This document shows positions 8,802 through 16,897 of a stretch of 64,000 bases of DNA, piece after piece. The translations under genes were made by a program, and so were the position numbers. Source of the stretch: JACVRW01 sp963812415 (GTDB taxonomy: Bacteria; Actinomycetota; Thermoleophilia; Solirubrobacterales; Thermoleophilaceae); the NCBI GenBank assembly GCA_963812415.1, contig CAWEVH010000001.1:28414-92413 (forward strand). Direction: 5' to 3'. Each line of letters begins with the position of its first letter. Position 1 is the first letter of the stretch. The notes below the pieces were generated by a model. That model saw nothing but the letters and a program-made list of their open reading frames with translations, had not been told where the DNA came from and ran no database searches.

Positions 8802-9711
8802 GTGCGAATCGCTTCACTCGTCCCGTCCGCGACCGAGATGCTGTTCGCCCTCGGCCTCGGCGACCGCGTGGTTGCGGTCACCCACGAGTGTGACTACCCG
8901 CCCGGGGCGGAACAACTCCCCCACCTCACCCGCAGTGTGATCCCCGAGGGCCTCGCGGCCGCCGAGATCGATGCGGCGGTGCGCGAACGGACGAGCCGTG
9001 GTGAGGCGCTCTACGAGCTCGACGAGGACACCCTCGACGAGCTCGCCGTCGACCTGATCGTGACCCAGGCCGTGTGCGAGGTGTGCGCCGTCTCGTACGA
9101 CGACGTGCGCGCGCTGGCCGAGCGCCTGCCGACCCACCCGGACGTGCTCTCGCTCGACCCGTCGACACTCGGCGAGGTGCTCGCGAGACATCCCGCGGCT
9201 GGCGGAGGCGGCGGACGTCCGCGAGGCCGGGGAGCGGCTCGCCGAGGAGGCCGCCGAGCGGATCGAGGAGGTCGAGCTGGCCGTGTACGACGACCCCCAC
9301 CCGCGCGTGGCCGCGCTCGAGTGGCTCGACCCCGTGTTCGTCGGCGGCCACTGGGTGCCCCAGATGATCGAGTTGGCCGGCGGCGAGGACGTGCTCGGCC
9401 TGCCCGGCGAGAAGTCCCGGACGGTCGACTGGGCCGAGGTCCGGGCGGCGGCCCCCGAGATCGCGATCTCGATGCCGTGCGGCTACTACGCCGAGCAGGC
9501 GGCCGCCGAGACGATGCTCCAGCGCGAGCGCCTCGCGGAGCTCGGGGCGCGCGTGATCGCAGTCGACGCCGCCGCCTACTTCTCGCGTCCTGGGCCGCGC
9601 CTGGTGGACGGGATCGAGCTGCTCGGCCACCTGTTCCATCCCGACGTCATCCCCGCGCCGCCCGGGCGCCGGTCGATCGAGATCGACCTCGAGCGCGAGC
9701 CCGCGCGTTAG
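8802..9711 (+). CDS. BtuF-like cobalamin/metal-chelate substrate-binding protein (frame broken near 9190)
   Basis: Periplasmic-binding-protein fold of the vitamin B12/iron-chelate class. A GTG at 8802 starts VRIASLVPSATEML, matching the typical cobalamin-binding opening, with GLGDRVVAVTHECDYP following. The frame is conserved to LGEVLA at about 9187. The protein then resumes one frame over with DIPRLAEAADV, through VELAVYDDPHPRVAALEWLDP and FVGGHWVPQMIELAGG to the TAG at 9709. A lost CG in the CGCG run at 9190 would explain the break. No signal peptide is seen; some family members are cytoplasmic or lack partners. No BtuCD genes are adjacent and there is no room for a cobalamin riboswitch. 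Confidence 0.75.
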
Positions 9712-9805
9712 CTCGTCCCCCTTCTCGCATCGGGTTGGGTTATCGCGCCGAGGGCGGGGTGAGGACAATCGCCATCCATCATCTCCCGCGCGACTGACCG
9801 CGAGC

Positions 9806-9840
9806 GTTACGTTGACCGCCTATGGCGCGGTCAACGTAAC
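9806..9840. terminator. strong bidirectional hairpin, 14-nt arms
   Basis: GTTACGTTGACCGC pairs perfectly with GCGGTCAACGTAAC around a 7-nt loop. It lies between the convergent BtuF-like (+) and rhomboid (-) genes, where a shared terminator is expected. There is no clear T-tract. Confidence 0.7.
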
Positions 9841-9900
9841 CCGCGCGAGCGATCAGTTCGAGATGGCACGACCCGATGAGAGGCGAGAAAGAGCCCAGCG

Positions 9901-10716
9901 TTAGCTCGCGACGACGATCGAGCCCGCGACCGCGGCCGCTCCGACGGCCGCGCACAGGACCGTCGACGCGGTCTCGGGCAGCCGCACCCGGTCGCCCGTG
10001 CCGAACATGATGAGCGCGCAGATCGTCCCGCCGATCAGGCCGCCGATGTGCCCGCCGATCGAGATGTTCAAGCCGGGCGCGAATGTGATCGCCAGGTTGA
10101 GCAGGATCCAGATCCCGAGCCCGCTCTCCATGATCGGAATGCCGCGCCGTCGCATCACCACGACCGCCGCGCCCATCAGGCCGAAGATCGCGCCGGAGGC
10201 GCCGACCGTCAACGCGTCGGGCTCCACCACCAGAGCGCCGAAGGAGCCCGCCAGCAGCGACACGAAGTAGATCGTCGCGAAGCGGAGCCTCCCGACCGCG
10301 GGCTCGAGGAGCCCGCCCAGGATGTAGAGCGAGAACATGTTGAAGAAGAGGTGCAGGAAGCCGGCGTGCAGGAAGCCCGCCGTCAGGAGCCGGTAGTACT
10401 CGCCCTGCTCGATCGCGAAGCCGGACAGGCCGCCCTCGCGCACGAGCGAGCTGCCGCCGATCGAGCCGCCCGACGCGCTCGCGCCGCCGAGCACCGCCCC
10501 GATCCCTACGAGCACGTTGATCCCGATCAGGAGGTAGGTGAGCGTCGGCTCGTCCGTAGCCGAGCGCGCGGTGCGAACCTTCGTGCGCTGCCGCGCGCAC
10601 TCCGGACAGCGCATGCCCACGGGCGTCGTGGTCATGCAGTCCGGGCAGATGGGTCGTTCGCAGTTCGAGCAGCGAACGCCCGTCTCGCGATTCGGATGGC
10701 GATAGCAGGTCTCCAT
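9901..10716 (-). CDS. rhomboid family intramembrane serine protease with N-terminal zinc ribbon
   Basis: Membrane protease of 271 residues cutting substrates within the bilayer. The N-terminus is a Cys-rich B-box-like zinc finger (CYRHPNRETGVRCSNC, CPDCM, CPECA). About six transmembrane helices follow: LLIGINVLVGIGAVLGG, the L1-loop region FLHAGFLHLFFNMFSLYILG, catalytic Ser in GASGAIFGLMGA, and catalytic His in GGHIGGLIGG. This arrangement is common in actinobacterial rhomboids. It lies 41 nt downstream of the anti-sigma gene on the same strand and may be co-transcribed with the sigma/anti-sigma pair; site-2-type signalling is possible but not shown. Confidence 0.95.
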   Translation of the reverse strand: METCYRHPNRETGVRCSNCERPICPDCMTTTPVGMRCPECARQRTKVRTARSATDEPTLTYLLIGINVLVGIGAVLGGASASGGSIGGSSLVREGGLSGFAIEQGEYYRLLTAGFLHAGFLHLFFNMFSLYILGGLLEPAVGRLRFATIYFVSLLAGSFGALVVEPDALTVGASGAIFGLMGAAVVVMRRRGIPIMESGLGIWILLNLAITFAPGLNISIGGHIGGLIGGTICALIMFGTGDRVRLPETASTVLCAAVGAAAVAGSIVVAS

Positions 10717-10757
10717 CGGCGGAGGCCCACACTAGAAGACCGGTTCCGAGCCCCGCG

Positions 10758-11480
10758 CTAGAGCGGGACGCTGAGGATCGGCTCCTCGCTCGGGGCGCGA
10801 GCGCCGCCACGCAGCTCGCGCGTGATCAGCACCGCCTGCGCGTCGCTCAGGTTGTCGGGTACGGCCACCGCGCCGCCGCCGTCGTCGCCCACCTCGAACG
10901 TCGGCTGGGGAACGATGCTGCCGTTTCGCTGCACCCAGGCCTGGTAGACGCGCCCGGGCCCGAGCGCGGGCATGCCCTGCACGCGCAGGATCGCGCCGTC
11001 TGCGCCGTCGCCCTCCACCCGGAGCGTGCCGCTGGCCTGGGGGATGCGCGTCTCGTCCACCGTCGCCACGATGGTGCGTGAGGCTTCGTCGTCGCCGGCG
11101 AGCTGGGCCACGCCGAAGCCGGCGACGAGGCCCAGCAGCAGGGCCCCGGCCACCAGGGCGGGCCGCAGCCACGACCCGCTGGGGGCGAGGCGCCGCCAGA
11201 ACGGGGCGCCGCGGGCGGGGCGCGCGGGCTCGGGCTCGCCCTCCGACGCCTCGCGTTCCACGACCTCCATGAGCGAGGCCTTGAGGCTGGGCGGCGGCGC
11301 CACCTGCTCGACCGAGCGCGGCAGCGCGTTCGCTGCCGGTCGCAGGCGCTCCAGCTCGTCGCGGCACAGGCCGCAGGTCGCTATGTGGCGCTCGAAGGCC
11401 TGGCGTTCGAGGTCGGTCAGCGCGCCCAGCAGGTAGGCGCCGATCTCCTCCTGATAGCTGTCGTGATCGCGAGTCGTCAT
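10758..11480 (-). CDS. RskA-type zinc-binding anti-sigma factor
   Basis: Single-pass membrane anti-sigma factor of 240 residues. The cytoplasmic ZAS domain (HIATCGLC, the HxxxCxxC motif, near residue 32) would bind and hold the ECF sigma factor encoded immediately upstream. A Pro/Ala linker, one TM helix (ALVAGALLLGLVAGFGVA) and an extracytoplasmic RskA domain (GRVYQAWVQRNGS) follow. Its start overlaps the sigma stop by 4 nt (ATGA), indicating translational coupling. Release of sigma probably follows regulated proteolysis; a rhomboid protease gene is next in the operon. Confidence 0.95.
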   Translation of the reverse strand: MTTRDHDSYQEEIGAYLLGALTDLERQAFERHIATCGLCRDELERLRPAANALPRSVEQVAPPPSLKASLMEVVEREASEGEPEPARPARGAPFWRRLAPSGSWLRPALVAGALLLGLVAGFGVAQLAGDDEASRTIVATVDETRIPQASGTLRVEGDGADGAILRVQGMPALGPGRVYQAWVQRNGSIVPQPTFEVGDDGGGAVAVPDNLSDAQAVLITRELRGGARAPSEEPILSVPL

Positions 11481-12061
11481 GCGAATCCCCCTGCCGCGTA
11501 GCCCTGGGCGAGCTGTCGCCGCATCTTGTCGAGGCCGAGCCGCATACGGCCCTTGATTGTGCCTACGGGCTCGTCGAGCAGCTCGGCTATCTGGCTGTGG
11601 CTGAAGCCGCCGAAGTAGGCCAGCTCGATCGTCCTGCGCTGGTCGTCCGGCAGCGTGTCGAGCGCGCTCCGCACCGTGCGCGACTCCTCCCGCCGCGCGG
11701 CCTCCACGTCCGTGCGCTCGCGGGCCTCGTAGCGCTCCTCGACTCCGTCCATCGTCTCCCGCCGACGGTCGTGGACGACGTTGCGCCGCAGCGCGTCGAT
11801 CGTCCGGTTGTGGACGATCCCGAGCACCCAGGTCCGCACGCTGCCCCGCGTCTGGTCGTAGCGCATCCGGCTGCGCCAGATCGACAGGAAGGCTTCCTGG
11901 GTCACGTCCTCGGCGGTGTTCCTGTTACCGACCATCCGGTACGCGAGCGAGAACGCCGCTCCCCCGTGACGGTCGTAGAGCAGCTCGAAGGCCTGGGGAC
12001 TCCCGTCCTGGACGAGCTGCATCACCTCCTCGTCCGCCAGGTTCCGGATGTCGCCTGCCAT
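11477..12061 (-). CDS. ECF RNA polymerase sigma factor (SigK/RskA-pair type)
   Basis: Sigma-70 region 2 (YDRHGGAAFSLAYRMVGN, DVTQEAFLSIWR) and region 4 (LPDDQRRTIELAYFGGFSH, helix-turn-helix SQIAELLDEPVGTIKGRMR) are clear. The ATG at 12061, starting MAGDIRNLADEEV, is chosen because AGGA lies 8 nt upstream. A longer start at 12121 would overlap the divergent DUF4383 gene. Translation is coupled to the downstream anti-sigma gene through a 4-nt overlap. It probably controls a stress or envelope regulon and its own operon. Confidence 0.94.
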   Translation of the reverse strand: MAGDIRNLADEEVMQLVQDGSPQAFELLYDRHGGAAFSLAYRMVGNRNTAEDVTQEAFLSIWRSRMRYDQTRGSVRTWVLGIVHNRTIDALRRNVVHDRRRETMDGVEERYEARERTDVEAARREESRTVRSALDTLPDDQRRTIELAYFGGFSHSQIAELLDEPVGTIKGRMRLGLDKMRRQLAQGYAAGGFA

Positions 12062-12119
12062 ATCTCGATTCCTACGCGGCGGAGGGTTGACCGGATCAGC
12101 CGCGAATCCATCATCCACC

Positions 12120-12552
12120 ATGGACGAACGCTCCCCCGCCGAGGTCTACGCCCTCGTGATCGGCCTCGCGCTCGTAGCGGCGGGGATCGCGGGCTTCTTC
12201 TACAACGCGAGCTTCGACACCGGCGACGGCCTCGAACGCGACGCCGTGCTCGGAATCCTCGACGTGAACGGCTGGTCGCGACGTCGTTCACATCCTGAGC
12301 GGCGCGCTCGGGCTGCTGGTGGCCGGCTCCTACGGGGGCGCGCGCGTGTATGCGCTCGGGCTGGGGGTCGTCTACCTGCTCGTCGCGGCGCTCGGCTTCG
12401 CGGCGGGCAGTGGCGACGAGATCCTGGGTCTCGTCCCCGTGAACACCGAGGACAACTGGCTGCACGTGCTGATCGGCATCGCCGGAGTCGGCGCCGGGCT
12501 GGCCACGCCGGCCTCGCCGCCGCCGAGCCTCGCGCGCGAGACGCCGGTCTAA
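12120..12552 (+). CDS. DUF4383-like small membrane protein (frame broken near 12278)
   Basis: Four-helix membrane protein of about 143 residues. The ATG at 12120 starts MDERSPAEVYALVIG; helix 1 is LVIGLALVAAGIAGFFY. After LDVNGW the frame breaks between 12274 and 12281. The protein resumes as DVVHILSGALGLLVAG, then a helix with GVVYLLVAALGFAAG, VPVNTEDNWLHVLIG and a final helix, which is the normal DUF4383 order. One surplus or two missing bases account for this. It is divergent from the ECF sigma gene (58 bp between starts) and may belong to its regulon. Function unknown. Confidence 0.7.
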
Positions 12553-12561
12553 CGGCGCGGC

Positions 12562-12897
12562 CTAACGGCGCAGGCGCTTTTCGAGGTCGGTGGCCACGTC
12601 GCGCAGGCCCCTCTCGAGCGCGCGCAGGCCGGTGACGTTCCGCTTTCGCTGCTGCTGACGCGCGCGCACAAGCACCAGCCCGCCGGCGGCCGCGGTCCCG
12701 ACGACGATCGCCGCCGCCGTGGGCACCCAGTTGCGCGGGTCCCGCATCGCAGCGAGCTCCCAGTCGGCGAGCTCGTCCGCCGCCGCCTCGGTCAGCTCCG
12801 AGAAGCTGCGCTCGAGCCGGTCGCTGAGCAGCTCCGGCGGCTCCACCGGCATCAGGGCGGAGCGCAGGAGGCGCTCTACACGTTCGGCGTCACTCAT
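12562..12897 (-). CDS. hypothetical single-pass membrane protein, probable partner of the adjacent ECF sigma factor
   Basis: Product of 111 residues with an acidic N-terminal half (MSDAERVERLLRSALMP, then SELTEAAADELADWE), one TM helix (WVPTAAAIVVGTAAAGGLVLV) and a basic cytoplasmic or external tail with heptad-like spacing. It has no HxxxCxxC zinc motif. Its start overlaps the upstream sigma gene by 8 nt, the usual position of a cognate anti-sigma factor. The role as a non-ZAS anti-sigma is inference from position, topology and size; no family was recognised. Confidence 0.7.
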   Translation of the reverse strand: MSDAERVERLLRSALMPVEPPELLSDRLERSFSELTEAAADELADWELAAMRDPRNWVPTAAAIVVGTAAAGGLVLVRARQQQRKRNVTGLRALERGLRDVATDLEKRLRR

Positions 12898-13429
12898 CGC
12901 CTCGGTCCTCCTCCAGCCCCTGCTCGAGCTGCTTGATGGCTCTGTGGATCAGCACCTTGGTGGCCCCCTCCGACCGCCCCATCGCGCGCGCGATCTCGCG
13001 GTTGTCCATCCCGAGCGCGAAGCGCATGATGAGCGCCTCGCGACGGTCGTCGGGAAGCTTCGACACACCCTCGAGGACCTCCTTCACCTCCTCGCGCTCC
13101 TCCACCACCTGCTCGGTGGCGATCGGCGCGCTGAGGATCGCGGCGTCGTCGAGGTTGGTTTGCGGCTTGCGTGAGCGGTCGCGGTAGTAGTTCGCGGCGA
13201 GGTTGTGGGCGATGCGGATCAGCCACGGTCGCAGCGGGCGCCCGTTCGACTCGCGCTGGGCGCGCTCGAAGTGCCGGTAGGCCTGCAGGAACGTCTGCTC
13301 GGTCAGGTCCTCGGCGTCGTGGTGATTGCCGACCCGGTAGTAGCTGTAGCTGTAGACGTCGCGCAGGTGGGCGCGGTAGAGCTCGGTGAAGTCCCGGTCG
13401 AGCTGCTGCTTGTCGACAACCTCTGTCAC
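12890..13429 (-). CDS. ECF RNA polymerase sigma factor
   Basis: Sigma factor of 179 residues. Region 2 reads YRAHLRDVYSYSYYRVGN and AEDLTEQTFLQAYRHF, with RPWLIRIAHNLAANYYRD (2.4). Region 4 reads LPDDRREALIMRFALGMDN and REIARAMGRSEGATKVLIH. It is followed with 8-nt overlap by a small membrane protein gene that probably regulates it. This is a second ECF locus distinct in sequence from the one at 11477-12061. The target regulon cannot be read from the sequence. Confidence 0.93.
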   Translation of the reverse strand: MTEVVDKQQLDRDFTELYRAHLRDVYSYSYYRVGNHHDAEDLTEQTFLQAYRHFERAQRESNGRPLRPWLIRIAHNLAANYYRDRSRKPQTNLDDAAILSAPIATEQVVEEREEVKEVLEGVSKLPDDRREALIMRFALGMDNREIARAMGRSEGATKVLIHRAIKQLEQGLEEDRGDE

Positions 13430-13451
13430 GCGTCACGGAGCCTACTCCCGG

Positions 13452-14693
13452 TCAGGCGGCGTGACTCGCATGACGGCGCGGCGCAGGGAGGGAGCGCTCG
13501 CTCGCGCGCCGGTGGTCGCTCGCCTCCACGTCGAGGCCGCCCGCCTCGAGCACGTCGCGGAGCTGGCGGCGCAGATGGGCGTCGGCGGTGGCGATGGCGG
13601 CCGGCGCCCCCGGCTCGAACCTCGTCCGGGTGGGCTCGCCGAGCGAGGCGACGGCCCGCGCACGGACGCGCTCCGCGACGTAGCCCTCGGGGGTGCCGCC
13701 CAGCGGGGGCACCAGGCCGCTCGAGGCGACCAGAACGGCGGAGCGGTCGCCGATCCGCTCACCGATCTCCCCCAGCAGCGCGGGCAGCGCCGCCGCGGGG
13801 ACGGCGAGCACGACGAGGTCCACCCCGGCAAGCTCGATCTCGGGAACCGTCTTGATCTCGATCGCCTGATCGGTCCCGTTGCGGGAGAGTGCCGCGACCT
13901 GCGAGGCCGTCCGGCAGCCGAGCTGCACCTCGAGACTCGCGCGCGCGAGAACTCGTGCGAGCGCCTTGCCGGTCGTGCCGGCGCCCAGCACCGCCGCGGT
14001 CCGGAGCGGCGGGAGGCCGCCGAGCCACTCCCACTGAAGCTGCACGCAGGGCCAGATGCGCTCGGTCACCTCGCCCGCGAGGAACGGGGAGGGGTCGTCC
14101 ACGCGCGGGAAGGTGAGCGGCGGCCCGCAGCGCACGTGGACCTTCACCGGCTTGATCCTCCAGCCGTCGCGGGCGCGCTCGCTGCCCGTGACCGCGATCG
14201 GGACGATCGGCTTGCCGCTCTGAAGGGCGAGCCGGCCCACCCCGCGCTTGGGCCTGCCGAGCGACCCGTTGTTGATCCTGGTCCCCTCCGGGAAGATCAC
14301 CACCGCCTCCCCGCGCTCCAGCAGGGCGAGGGCGGTGGCCATCGACTCGCGGTCGGACGCGCCCCGCTTGAGCGGGAAGGCGCCCATGCAGTTGAGGAAC
14401 CAGGCGATCAGCCAGTGCGAGAAGAGCTCCTGCTTGGCGACGAAGTAGACCGGGCGCCTGAGACATGCTCCGATCACGAACGGGTCGAGGAAGCTGCGGT
14501 GGTTGGCCGCCAGGATCACGCCGCCCTCGGGGATGTGCTCGCGGCCGAGACGCCGGACCCGGAAGTAGAGGAGCACCGCGTTCTTGATCACGGCGCGGGC
14601 GGGCCAGTAGACCAGCGCGTTCACCCCGCGCCGCCGCGTGCGCTCGTGGTACTCCTCGAGCGGGCGCGGCCTCAGCTTCCCTCCCCGGGACAT
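13452..14693 (-). CDS. PlsC acyltransferase fused to a truncated GpsA-like Rossmann domain
   Basis: Residues 1 to about 215 are a lysophosphatidic-acid acyltransferase domain: NHRSFLDPF carries the HxxxxD catalytic pair and FPEGTRINNG the substrate motif. The enzyme would acylate 1-acyl-glycerol-3-phosphate at the membrane. From about residue 225 an NAD-binding domain like glycerol-3-phosphate dehydrogenase begins (AAVLGAGTTGKALARVLA, VVLAVPAAALPALL, SGLVPPLGGTPEGYVAERV). It stops shortly after GLDVEAS; the GpsA catalytic half is absent and the next gene starts 22 nt later, so no room remains. Either a lineage-specific fusion using only the cofactor domain or a deletion remnant. The ATG follows a divergent promoter region of 45 nt. 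Confidence 0.82.
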   Translation of the reverse strand: MSRGGKLRPRPLEEYHERTRRRGVNALVYWPARAVIKNAVLLYFRVRRLGREHIPEGGVILAANHRSFLDPFVIGACLRRPVYFVAKQELFSHWLIAWFLNCMGAFPLKRGASDRESMATALALLERGEAVVIFPEGTRINNGSLGRPKRGVGRLALQSGKPIVPIAVTGSERARDGWRIKPVKVHVRCGPPLTFPRVDDPSPFLAGEVTERIWPCVQLQWEWLGGLPPLRTAAVLGAGTTGKALARVLARASLEVQLGCRTASQVAALSRNGTDQAIEIKTVPEIELAGVDLVVLAVPAAALPALLGEIGERIGDRSAVLVASSGLVPPLGGTPEGYVAERVRARAVASLGEPTRTRFEPGAPAAIATADAHLRRQLRDVLEAGGLDVEASDHRRASERSLPAPRRHASHAA

Positions 14694-14738
14694 GTGAACA
14701 GCTACCCGGGTCCGGGCGTGCCGTTACGCTGGTGGCAG

Positions 14739-15270
14739 ATGGACCTCCGGCGGACACTCAACGGGGCCGTGGCGGGTGCCGCCGCGGCCGCCATCTGGGC
14801 GGCCCAGCAGCCGCTCGACAAGCGCCTGCTCGGCACCCGCTACGACGACGTCGAGCTGCTCGGCAAGCTGGTCACACGCGGGCCCGGCTGGCCCGCCGCC
14901 GGCCTCGCGATCCACATGGCCAACGGCGCGGCGTTCGGCGCCAGCCTACGCCCTCGCCCGCCCGGTGCTGCCGATGCCCCCGCTGGCGGCGGGGGTCGCG
15001 GCCGCGCTCGCCGAGAACTTCGGCGGCTGGCCGCTCGGCCGGCTCGTCGACCGCTACCACCCGGCCCGCTCCGAGCTCGAGCCGCTGTCGGGCAACGGCC
15101 GCGCGCTCGCGGCCGCCACCTGGCGCCACCTCCTCTTCGGTCTGGTGCTGGCCGAGCTCGAGCGTCGCCTGAACGACGTCGCCGAGTTCGAGCCGCTCGA
15201 GCAGGTCCCCGTCGGCTCGAACGGCCACGGCAACATCGAGCGGGCGGCCGTCGGAGCGGGCGAGTCCTAG
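14739..15270 (+). CDS. conserved membrane-associated hypothetical protein (frame broken near 14945)
   Basis: Small Ala-rich protein of about 176 residues starting MDLRRTLNGAVAGAAAAAIW, with helical segments GWPAAGLAIHMANGAAFGAS and, after a one-base break at about 14945, AYALARPVLPMPPLAAGVAAALAE in the next frame. The C-terminal half (WRHLLFGLVLAELERRLN) ends at TAG 15268. The hydrophobic helices suggest an integral membrane protein. It lies just upstream of tRNA-Thr on the same strand and is divergent from PlsC. Function not recognised. Confidence 0.6.
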
Positions 15271-15290
15271 ACTCGCTCGTGCACAGGCGT

Positions 15291-15364
15291 GCCGGAGTAG
15301 CTCAGTTGGCCAGAGCACCGCTCTTGTAAAGCGGGCGTCGCGGGTTCGAATCCCGCCTCCGGCT
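15291..15364 (+). tRNA. tRNA-Thr (anticodon TGT)
   Basis: Full cloverleaf. Acceptor GCCGGAG pairs with CTCCGGC (15357-15363). The D-arm is GCTCAGTTGGCCAGAGC. Anticodon stem CCGCT/AGCGG encloses loop CTTGTAA with anticodon TGT at 15325-15327. The T-arm is GCGGG-TTCGAAT-CCCGC. CCA is not encoded. It converges on sigH. Confidence 0.97.
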
Positions 15365-15375
15365 CCTCGCTAGGC

Positions 15376-16047
15376 CTAGATCAGCACCTGCCGCGACTGC
15401 AGATGCGATCCGACCTTGCGCTTCACGCGCTGGAGCGCGTTGTCGACCGTCTTCGTGTCGCAGTCGAGCCGCGCGCCGATTGCCTCGTAGCTGTGGCCGT
15501 CCAGGTAGAGCGACAGCACGGAGCTCTCGAGATCGGAGAGCACGCTCGACAGGCACGCCACCAGGCTGTGCAGCTCCTCGGTCGAGATGACCTGATTGAC
15601 CGGGTCGTGCGCCGTCGGGCCGGGAAGCAGCTCGTCGAGGGTCGGATCGCCACCGTCGCCGCCGCTCGCGGCGGGCGTTTGCGAGAACGACACGTAGTCG
15701 TTCAGAGGCCGGTGCTTGTTGCGCGTCGAAGTCTTGACGGCGGTGATGATCTGGCGCGTGATGCAGAGCTCGGCGAAGTTGCGGAAGCTCGACTCACGGT
15801 CGGTGCGGTAGTCGCGCACGGCCTTGTAGAGCCCGACGAGCCCCTCCTGGATGAGGTCGTCGGCATCGCCCCCGATCAGGAAGTACGAGGAGGCCTTCAA
15901 CCGGACGAAGCCGTAGTAGCGCTTGACGATCCGGTCGTAGGCGTCGAGTCGCCCCTGCTTCGCGAGCGCGATCAGGTAGTGATCATCAAGCTCGACTTGA
16001 GAATTAGACTTGAACGCCGCGGGGCGCGATGTCGCGGATGCTGCCAT
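15376..16047 (-). CDS. sigH: RNA polymerase sigma factor SigH/Spo0H-like
   Basis: Sigma factor of 223 residues closely resembling Bacillus SigH: DDHYLIALAKQGRLDAYDRI, the core FVRLKASSYFLIGGDADDLI with QEGLVGLYKA, FRNFAELCITRQIITAVKT, and a region 4 helix-turn-helix YEAIGARLDCDTKTVDNALQ. Region 2 is more conserved than in typical ECF factors. A good ribosome-binding site (GAGAGGAG, 6 nt spacing) precedes the ATG. It terminates the radA-to-rlmB block as in Firmicutes. In a presumably non-sporulating actinobacterium the role (competence or stationary-phase-like) is unknown. Confidence 0.93.
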   Translation of the reverse strand: MAASATSRPAAFKSNSQVELDDHYLIALAKQGRLDAYDRIVKRYYGFVRLKASSYFLIGGDADDLIQEGLVGLYKAVRDYRTDRESSFRNFAELCITRQIITAVKTSTRNKHRPLNDYVSFSQTPAASGGDGGDPTLDELLPGPTAHDPVNQVISTEELHSLVACLSSVLSDLESSVLSLYLDGHSYEAIGARLDCDTKTVDNALQRVKRKVGSHLQSRQVLI

Positions 16048-16179
16048 CGAGTGCTCCTCTCGGACCGATCGGCGGTCCTAAGGCTCGGTGACGCACTACC
16101 TCCCCTGGGCGTCAGGTTTGCCTGAAGACGAGATCTCAACCTCGACTTCAGCCTGATCTGCGCGGGCAGTATGGCCGTG

Positions 16180-16884
16180 TTATGGAGCCCTGTCAAGGGC
16201 CTGGCGAAAATGCAAGATGCCGTACACGAGCGCGGCCGCGGCGGTGGACAGGTTGAGCGAGCCGACCCGCCCGTGGCGTGGCAGCCTCACCAGCTCGTCG
16301 CAGGCGGCGGCCACGCGCGGGCGCAGGCCCCGCCCCTCGGAGCCCATGACCAGCACGACCCGCCCCCGGTAGTCCGGCCGCTGGTAGGGCTGCTCGGCGT
16401 CGGCGGCCGCGCCGTACACCCAGGTCTCGCGCTCCTTCGCGGCCGCCAGCCAGTCCGCGAGGTTGCGCACGCGCGCCACGGCGAGGTGCTCGACCGCGCC
16501 CGCCGACGCCTTGCAGACCGCCGGCGTGACCTCGGCGGCGCGCCGCTCGGGCACCACGACTCCGCTGCACCCGGCGAACTCGGCCACGCGGCAGACGGCG
16601 CCGAGGTTGTGCGGATCCTGGACCTCGTCGAGAGCGATCACGAGCGCGTCGTCGGGCTCGAGCAGGGAATCCGCGTCGGCGTAGGGATAGGCCTCGACCT
16701 CGGCGCAGATGCCCTGGTGGTCGGGCGAGGCCGCGCGCTCCTCCACCTCGTGCGCGTCCACGATCCGCGCCTCGACCTCGCCGAGCCAGACCTCGTGCGA
16801 CGCTCGCTCTGTGGCGAACACGCGCTGCACGCGACGCCGGCCGCGCAGCGCCTCCCGGACCGGGTTGCGCCCGTAGACGATCAC
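16180..16884 (-). CDS. rlmB: 23S rRNA 2'-O-methyltransferase RlmB/TrmH family
   Basis: SPOUT-class RNA ribose methyltransferase, probably for G2251 of 23S rRNA. The GTG start at 16884 opens VIVYGRNPVREALRG, the typical RlmB start, 13 nt after cysS. The N-terminal substrate-binding domain is followed by the knot motifs ALDEVQDPHNLGAVCRVAEF (motif 1), VVLVMGSEGRGLRP (motif 2) and VGSLNLSTAAAALVYGIL (motif 3). Length 234 matches the family. Co-transcription with cysS is likely. Confidence 0.95.
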   Translation of the reverse strand: MIVYGRNPVREALRGRRRVQRVFATERASHEVWLGEVEARIVDAHEVEERAASPDHQGICAEVEAYPYADADSLLEPDDALVIALDEVQDPHNLGAVCRVAEFAGCSGVVVPERRAAEVTPAVCKASAGAVEHLAVARVRNLADWLAAAKERETWVYGAAADAEQPYQRPDYRGRVVLVMGSEGRGLRPRVAAACDELVRLPRHGRVGSLNLSTAAAALVYGILHFRQALDRAP

Positions 16885-16897
16885 GCGCGGCGGGGGG

